A program made the translations under genes and the position numbers. Below the pieces are notes generated by a model. That model was given only the letters and a program-made list of their open reading frames with translations, was not told the DNA's origin and made no database searches. Positions 63,961 through 64,000 of a DNA stretch of 64,000 nt are shown here, piece after piece (position 1 is the first letter of the stretch; every line of letters begins with the position of its first letter). Origin of the DNA: Acidisarcina polymorpha (lineage in GTDB: Bacteria > Acidobacteriota > Terriglobia > Terriglobales > Acidobacteriaceae); assembly GCF_003330725.1 (NCBI RefSeq), contig NZ_CP030840.1:1488001-1552000 (forward strand). The letters run 5' to 3'.

Positions 63961-64000
63961 GCTTTTTTGGCCTTTTACCCTTAAGTCTGCCTAAGTTCTA

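Larger units (their letters stand above)
63615..64000. other. Gene-poor right end with short repeats
   Basis: The last 386 bases hold tandem 22-base repeats (63731-63780), four TTGCGGT/CTGCGGT words at a spacing of about 15-25 bases, and one tiny minus-strand frame. No convincing gene is present. The repeat form recalls insertion-sequence ends, but no transposase is visible in the window. Confidence 0.5.

Overview
The window looks like chromosomal DNA of an Acidobacteriota bacterium, probably class Terriglobia / family Acidobacteriaceae. It is GC-rich by eye. It carries several protein types common in that group: a VWFA-related secreted protein, an S55 (SpoIVB-type) peptidase-domain protein, a DUF885 protein, a PQQ-type sugar dehydrogenase-like protein and a large GH13 protein. 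The gene order tRNA cluster - tuf - rpmG - tRNA-Trp - secE - nusG - rplK also fits. The assignment is an inference from gene content; no rRNA lies in the window. Gene density is high, most genes are housekeeping, and there is no prophage, CRISPR array or intact insertion sequence.

Layout. 1-6.5 kb: the 5' part of a GH13 glycosidase, a secreted YncE-like beta-propeller, an OmpR-type response regulator / sensor kinase pair with overlapping genes, and an unusual regulator joining an IclR-like winged helix to a sugar-binding domain. 6.7-9.5 kb: a UlaG-like metallo-hydrolase, then rnc-lepB. 9.7-10.4 kb: a decayed toxin-antitoxin pair (PIN toxin and AbrB/MazE-like antitoxin), both genes broken. 10.5-12.7 kb: a MarR regulator and ClC channel in one overlapping unit, with a perfect inverted repeat against the regulator start codon. 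12.7-16.1 kb: bifunctional Rel, RidA, a doubtful small gene, a dispersed repeat. 16.1-20.2 kb: LacI regulator with two operator-like cores, ruvB, a thioredoxin-fold protein, galU. 20.4-27.9 kb: a leftward unit M50-like membrane protein (zinc ligands lost) - rsmI - mfd - DUF885 protein. 28-36.7 kb: rsmD, ohr, gltX, thiL, an M23 peptidase, a PQQ-type dehydrogenase and two hypothetical proteins.

37-41.7 kb is the translation/transcription core: tRNA-Thr(TGT), tRNA-Tyr(GTA), a possible CTG-started small membrane protein, tRNA-Thr(GGT), tRNA-Gly(TCC), a small conserved-looking protein, tuf, rpmG, tRNA-Trp(CCA), secE, nusG and rplK. It stops at a strong terminator, so rplA, rplJL and rpoBC do not follow rplK here.

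41.7-64 kb: secreted and envelope proteins (VWA-like, S55, CPBP protease), dehydrogenases (zinc ADH, ALDH, NAD-epimerase fold), a shortened accA, the serS - small membrane protein - lolA operon, a PafA-like phosphatase overlapping pyrD, a class I tagatose-bisphosphate-type aldolase, rph, and a soluble histidine kinase with an NtrC-type sigma-54 activator. The last 386 bases hold short tandem repeats and no convincing gene.

The best candidates for a second look are the inactive-looking M50 protein, the CTG-started membrane ORF inside the tRNA cluster, the broken toxin-antitoxin pair, the MarR-ClC operator, the IclR/periplasmic-binding fusion and the VWA-like protein lacking a MIDAS motif. I did not find an obviously new multi-gene defence or mobile system.
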